Source of the DNA: Echinometra lucunter
Lineage: Eukaryota; Echinodermata; Echinoidea; Camarodonta; Echinometridae
Reading direction: 5' to 3'
DNA length: 64,000 bases
NCBI GenBank assembly: GCA_029962745.1
Contig: CM057157.1
Location: forward strand, 32,717,828-32,781,827
Part shown: one piece after another, positions 59,156 through 64,000 of the stretch
Numbering within the stretch: the first letter of the stretch is position 1
Layout: every line of letters starts with the position of its first letter
The notes under the pieces: generated by a model
The model's input: only the letters and a program-made list of their open reading frames with translations
Told to the model about the DNA's origin: nothing
The model's database searches: none
Translations under genes and position numbers: made by a program

Positions 59156-59544
59156 ATGGTAGCTGTTTGTCTCTTTTTCGCGTTTGAGCATAGTCTTGAT
59201 ATACGAGAAAGATACAGAGATGGAAAACTTGACAAAGGAAGATAGATTGAAGACAAGGAATATCATATAAAGGGAAGAAAAGAGATAAAATTTCGAATTT
59301 AAACAAACAGAAACATAAAATATGGAGATGGATAGAATGCAAAGAATTCATACTGTAGCACAAGGGAGAAAAGGTATCAGTGACACAGGAAAAAGGAAAC
59401 AATGATAGAGAGAGAGACAGACAGACAGACAGACTGATAAAATGAAAACAAGGAATAACAGAAAGACTGAGAGAAAAGGCAAGACCCATTCGGCCCGGTT
59501 CGGCCCCCGGCCTTCTTCCCCTTCTCTTTTTTTCTTTTCCCGGC

Positions 59545-61310
59545 CATCTTAGTTAATGTACCCAGCCGCCATTAAATACCGCCTAGCTTACTGAAAAAAA
59601 AAATATAAGAAAATGAAGCGCACACCTATTGTGATGATGCTCAAAGAATGACCGCACATGCACAATTGAGTACGATATGTGTGTGTACGGTCGAACCTCG
59701 TACATGACATACTATCTCTTTTTTACTTCACAGTATACCCCCTCAAATACTGCTTTATTCCGTTTCAAACTATGAAAACCTTCTCGTCTAGACATACTAT
59801 CTCAATCTATTCTTCACAATATATACCCCCCTCAAGCATTACAAAACCCCTCTTTGCTCATTTAAACCCCAAAAAGAAAACCCCTTTTCCCGACCTCCGG
59901 GCCAAAACTATATTAAAACAGAGCAAATAAGAGCTCAAAACTCTCTATACTAGCTCGTTAATATACCCGAACATTGATTTTTTTTCCCCACAAAATCACA
60001 AAGTGTTGTGTACAGTTTCTATGCGAAAAATACATACCAAAGACGTCTTGGGTAGATTTTTTCGCATAGAAAATGTACACAGCGCTCTTCCAAAACGCAA
60101 CTGTTTGGGTATGTATTTTTGCCACAGAGAATTGTGTACTGTACAAAACTCAAAATAATATTGCTTTCCGTTTCAAATTCTGAAAACCTTCTCGTCTTGA
60201 CACCTACTATCTCTTTCTCTTCTTGACGACATCCCACCTCAAGCATTACAAATACCCTCTTTGCTGAATATATGCCCCCAAAAGAAAACCCCTTTTCCCG
60301 CCCTCCTGGCCAAAATTATATTAAAACAGAGCATATAAGAGCTCAAAACTCTCTATACTAGCTCCTTAATATACCCAAACCTTCACGATTTGCCGCGAAA
60401 TCACAAAGGGCTATGTACATTTTCTATGGAAAATACGTACCCAAGACGAATTTTCCCCATAGAAAATGAACACAGCCTTCCCCGAAAGCGCACCAAAACG
60501 CAAGTGTTTGGGTATATATTTTTGCTATAGAGGATTGTGTACTGTACAAACCTCAAATATTGCCTCATTCTGTTCCAAATTCTGAAAACCTTCGCGTCTA
60601 GACACCCATACTATCTCTTTCTCTTCTTCACAATATTATCTCCCTCTTCGCTGCATATATGCCCCCAAAAGAAAACCCCTTTTCCCGCCCTCCGGGCCAA
60701 AACTATATGAAAACAAATCAAATAAGAGCTCAAACTAGCTCCCGCGAAATCACAAAGTGTTGTGTACAGTTCCTATGGGAAGAATACATACCCATGATGT
60801 CTTGGGTACATATTTTTCCCATAGAAAACGTACATAGCACTTTGTGATTTCGCAGCAAATCTTGAAGGTTTGGGTATATTAAGGAGCTAGTATAGAGAGT
60901 TTCGAGCTCTTTTTGGTTCGTTTTAATAAAGTTTTGGCCCGGAGGGTGGGAAAAGGGGGTTTTCTTTGGGGGGTAGGCCTATATGCAGCGAAGAGAGGGT
61001 TTATAATGCTTGAAGGGGGATATTGCGAGATATAGTATGTCTAGACGAGATAATTTTGTAGAATGCTCTATTTTAATATAGTTTAGAGCTGGAGGGCGAG
61101 AAAAGGGGTTTTCTTTGGGGGGGCATAATTATTACATGCAGCGAAGAAAGATGAAAACAGTCGCGCAAAAGAGCCATCAATGCAAGATCAGTCGACATTG
61201 CATATTGAACGTGCCTGTGCTCTATCTTGTACATATACTGTAAATAATCATATTTTTTCAGTAAGCTAGGCGGTACTTAATGGCGGCTGGGTATATTACC
61301 TATTTTCCCT
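59545..61310. mobile_element. Inverted-repeat-bounded element with tandem palindromic units
   Basis: The outer ends share CCCAGCCGCCATTAAATACC on the left with its inverse (GGCGGCTGGG) on the right near 61280-61300. Inside, a unit of about 420 bp recurs, marked by AAATTCTGAAAACCTTC, CCCCTTTTCCCG, AAGAGCTCAAAACTCTC and TAATATACCC (starts near 59760, 60170, 60580), with an inverted version at about 60780-61110. Each unit carries hairpins (TTTCTATGCGAAAAA with TTTTTTCGCATAGAAA). No coding capacity recognised. Confidence 0.7.
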
Positions 61311-61471
61311 TTCTCTCCTCTTTCCTTTTCCCTTCTTTCCTTCTCTCTCACCCTCTTTGGGCGGGGGCAAGGCCCACTCGGCCCCCCTCCCCCCTGGATC
61401 CGCGCCTGCCAGGGACCTCTTATACCGAGTTTCCACTTTTCTCGAATATCTGATATTCGAGAAAAGTGGAA

Positions 61472-61999
61472 GGCAGTGTATACAGCCACACGCGTGTGGT
61501 TGTATCCACAGCATCGACATGAGGATACAACCACACTCAACTGAATTCCCACTTATACTCTGCGCCGCTGCAGCTATCGCTAGTGTGTATGTATGCACTG
61601 CACAAGCGATGTGTGTGTGTTGCCAAACCCCAAAACTTGGATCGTCACGAAGGTTTTATCTCTTGAAATTTACTGAAATACAAACGATATTGTACTGTAT
61701 TGTCACCTGCTTGCTGACCAGGTGAGAATGAAGTGAAAATATTGTTTGTATAAGTGAAATCGAGAGATAAAACCTTTGTGATGATCCAAGTTTTGCAAGT
61801 CGCAACACATACCATCGCATCGCATGAATACACATCGCTCGTGCAGTGCAGTGCACAGTACTAGCGATAGCTGTCGCAGCACAGACTTCAAGTGGGAATT
61901 CAGACAAGTGTGGCTGTATCCTCATATTGATGCTGTGGATACAACCACACGCGTGTGGCCGTAAGGTAAAGACACACGCGTGTGGCTGTATACACTGCC
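61472..61999. mobile_element. Mutator-like element 1 (528 bp), 9-bp target duplication
   Basis: Ends GGCAGTGTATACAGCCAC and its inverse; terminal inverted repeats of about 260 bp meet almost head-to-head near 61722-61735. The perfect direct repeat AAAGTGGAA flanks it at 61463-61471 and 62000-62008. Long terminal inverted repeats plus a 9-bp duplication fit Mutator-like (MULE) non-autonomous elements. The arms contain the palindrome ACACGCGTGT. Confidence 0.9.
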
Positions 62000-62232
62000 A
62001 AAGTGGAAACTCGCTATCAAGCATGACGAGGTACTTGATTCAAGTATACTCAAACGCAAAAATGAAAAAAAGACAAACATTACTTCAACGTAAATATTGA
62101 CTGCTAACTTCAGTCTAACATTATATCTTCAAGCTAACCTGCGCTGCGTAACGATCGCGAAGAAGCCGTGCGAGAGTTGAATACAGTGAGAGCAGGTGTA
62201 CCTGGACCCATGGCATAGAGCATTTCTGGAAA

Positions 62233-63065
62233 GGCAGTGTATACAGCCACACGCGTGTGTCTTTACCTTACGGCCACACGCGTGTGGTTGTATCCACAGC
62301 ATCGATATGAGGATACAGCCACACTTGTCTGAATTCCCACTTGAAGTCTGTGCCGCGACTGCTATCGCTAGTGTGCACTGCACTGCACAAGCGATGTGTA
62401 TTCATGTAGGAGGGGGACACCCCCCCCTCCCACGGTAGGGAGCTTTTTCAATTTTTAGCTCTTAATGGTGCGATCTGGTGCATACATGTACTTAAGTGAC
62501 TATTTTTTACTTATTTTGAAAGACAAAAGGTAAAAATACCTTCAATTGCAACTATCACTTAATCTTTTGAGCTATGCTCCTTATAGGGTAGACGGCGTGC
62601 GAAGGCGGTCGGCCAGTGCGTATAATCTAGCGAATAATGCTACTTTTTTTTTTTTTTTTCTGTCGGGTCCCGATGCGTGAGAAAAATGGGTGCCATGCGT
62701 GAGATCGTGAGACGGACCCTGAATGCGTGAGTCTCACGCACAATGCGTGAGACTTGGTAGCTCTGTTCTCACCTGGTCAGCAAGCAGGTGACATTACAGT
62801 ACAATCAATATTGTTTGTATTTCAGTGAATTTCAAGAGATAAAACCTTCGTGACGATCCAAGTTTTGGGGTTTGGCAACACTGTCGCATGAATTTACACA
62901 TCGCTTGTGCAGTGCATACATACACACTAGCGATAGCTGTAGCGACGCAGAGTATAAGTAGGAATTCAGTTGAGTGTGGCTGTATCCTCATGTCGATGCT
63001 GTGGATACAACCACACGCGTGCGGCCGTAAGGTCAAGACACACGCGTGTGGCTGTATACACTGCC
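62233..63065. mobile_element. Mutator-like element 2 (833 bp), 9-bp target duplication
   Basis: Same ends as element 1. The perfect direct repeat TTCTGGAAA flanks it at 62224-62232 and 63066-63074. The arms (about 190 and 300 bp) flank an internal region with a poly-C run, a poly-T run and repeated ATGCGTGAG words. No transposase. It split the right arm of the outer inverted repeat, so it is younger than that repeat. Confidence 0.9.
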
Positions 63066-63199
63066 TTCTGGAAAAATACATGAAGACAGCACAGGACAGA
63101 CTTAGAAACGGGTTTCTGACACTTGATGTAATATTTGTGAGTGATTTTGCGGGTAGAATTGGATTTAAGTCATCCGGTGCGAAAGCGCACTAGCGCCGG

Positions 63200-64000
63200 A
63201 TTAACGTCAGATCTAACATTAGAGTCTATTAGGCCTAGGCCTAGGCTAGGCCTATATAACACTGTTAAAAATTAGTTCCTAATAATATTACATTCACTAC
63301 TCGACTGTATCGGTATGCGATATGCGTGGATGTCCCAAAAGGAACTCTTACCCCTACTTGTTCAAAAGTTGACTTCACTAAAACTCTATATAGGCCTAAT
63401 CCTGCTTTCTTGACCAAAGTTAGATTGTTGTGATACCTGCTTCTTCCGATCCTACCGGCAATTTTCCCAGGTCAACAACAGCGCAGGGTCGTACGTGCAG
63501 CTTTGACTTTGTACCGGTACTGTACATGTAACCAAATTATGTAGAGGGTATATAGGGGAAGATCGGACACTCAGCGTTGGGTAGGTACACTGACACGTGA
63601 CTGCATGCAAACTACATGTATAAGGGAGGAATGACCCAGGGGGAGGAAATACTAGTACTAAAAAAAGCAAAATGGAGATATCTATGAATTAAAATAAACA
63701 AGAACAAAGAAAAGTGGCTTGAATTTCGAGAGAAGAAGAAGAAGAAGAAAAAAAAAAGGAAGAAGAAGAAGAAGAAGAAGAAGAAGAAGAAGAAGAAGAA
63801 GAAGAAGAAGAAGAAGAAGAAGAAGACCCAAGACAAAAAAACAAAAACCCATTGAATTTCAATGGTCTTCAGTTGGTTTCAATTTGTACCAGTGGGTCTT
63901 AATAGATTTCAGTTGGTAAACATTAGAATTCAGTTGACGTCCTAAATTTCTACCAGCCATGGGGTCAATCAGTCCCAATTGGTCCAATGGGATTGCAATG
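63200..64000. other. Right edge of window
   Basis: Holds short AGGCCTAGGCC repeats (63230-63255), a GAA trinucleotide tract (63731-63825), and nearby SVGF/QWVLID-like imperfect repeats at 63850-63990 (CAATTGGT, CAGTTGG words). No gene could be supported; an upstream AGL exon could be here or beyond but is not visible. Confidence 0.45.

Noticed and set aside
61277..63193. Repeated IQPHACGCIHS-type open frames on both strands
   Set aside because: They come from the long terminal inverted repeats of Mutator-like elements, not from a protein family.
63612..63919. Poly-Arg and poly-Phe open frames
   Set aside because: Translation of a GAA/TTC triplet tract.

Overview
The window looks like nuclear DNA of an animal, most likely a marine invertebrate. 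An echinoderm-like deuterostome is my best guess, from the general repeat style (ACATGTACATGTA words, dispersed 'ATAATGCCTCC' repeats, many short inverted-repeat transposons); this is an inference. The sequence is AT-rich, genes are split by GT-AG introns, and tandem repeats and transposons fill most of the non-coding space. No bacterial operon, CRISPR array, tRNA or rRNA gene was seen.

One real gene dominates: glycogen debranching enzyme (AGL) on the minus strand, from about 44.08 kb down to the left edge. I reconstructed 23 coding exons by matching recognised AGL family motifs to GT-AG boundaries. All 22 junctions keep reading phase and give 1387 codons, from the likely start ATG (44045-44043) to the family motif ending in AMVV. 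The last roughly 145 residues, including part of the glucosidase site, lie beyond position 1. The three catalytic residues of the 4-alpha-glucanotransferase site are present (Asp533, Glu562, Asp634 in my numbering).

The most unusual pattern is in the introns. At six of the 23 exons (7, 8, 10, 11, 12 and 22) the 3' end of the exon, together with its splice donor, has been copied once or many times into the intron just downstream. Examples are a ten-unit 43-bp array at exon 22, an in-frame 60-bp triplication at exon 10, and four clear plus one decayed copy of about 99 bp of exon 7 separated by ATTC microsatellites. I saw no matching case at an acceptor. Independent minisatellites of 40, 41, 58, 59, 66 and 73 bp fill other introns.

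From about 44.1 to 64 kb I recognise no host gene, only mobile DNA. This part holds a very large imperfect palindrome (46.8-52.2 kb) with mirrored arrays of small hairpins; a nest at 53.7-58.4 kb in which a degraded minus-strand LINE was hit by a hAT-like element (8-bp target duplication), which was itself hit by a 5'-truncated LINE (10-bp target duplication), and in which a TTAA-specific MITE sits in the reverse transcriptase catalytic motif; and an inverted-repeat nest at 58.9-63.2 kb with two Mutator-like elements, each bounded by a perfect 9-bp target duplication. The AGL promoter and any upstream exon were not identified.
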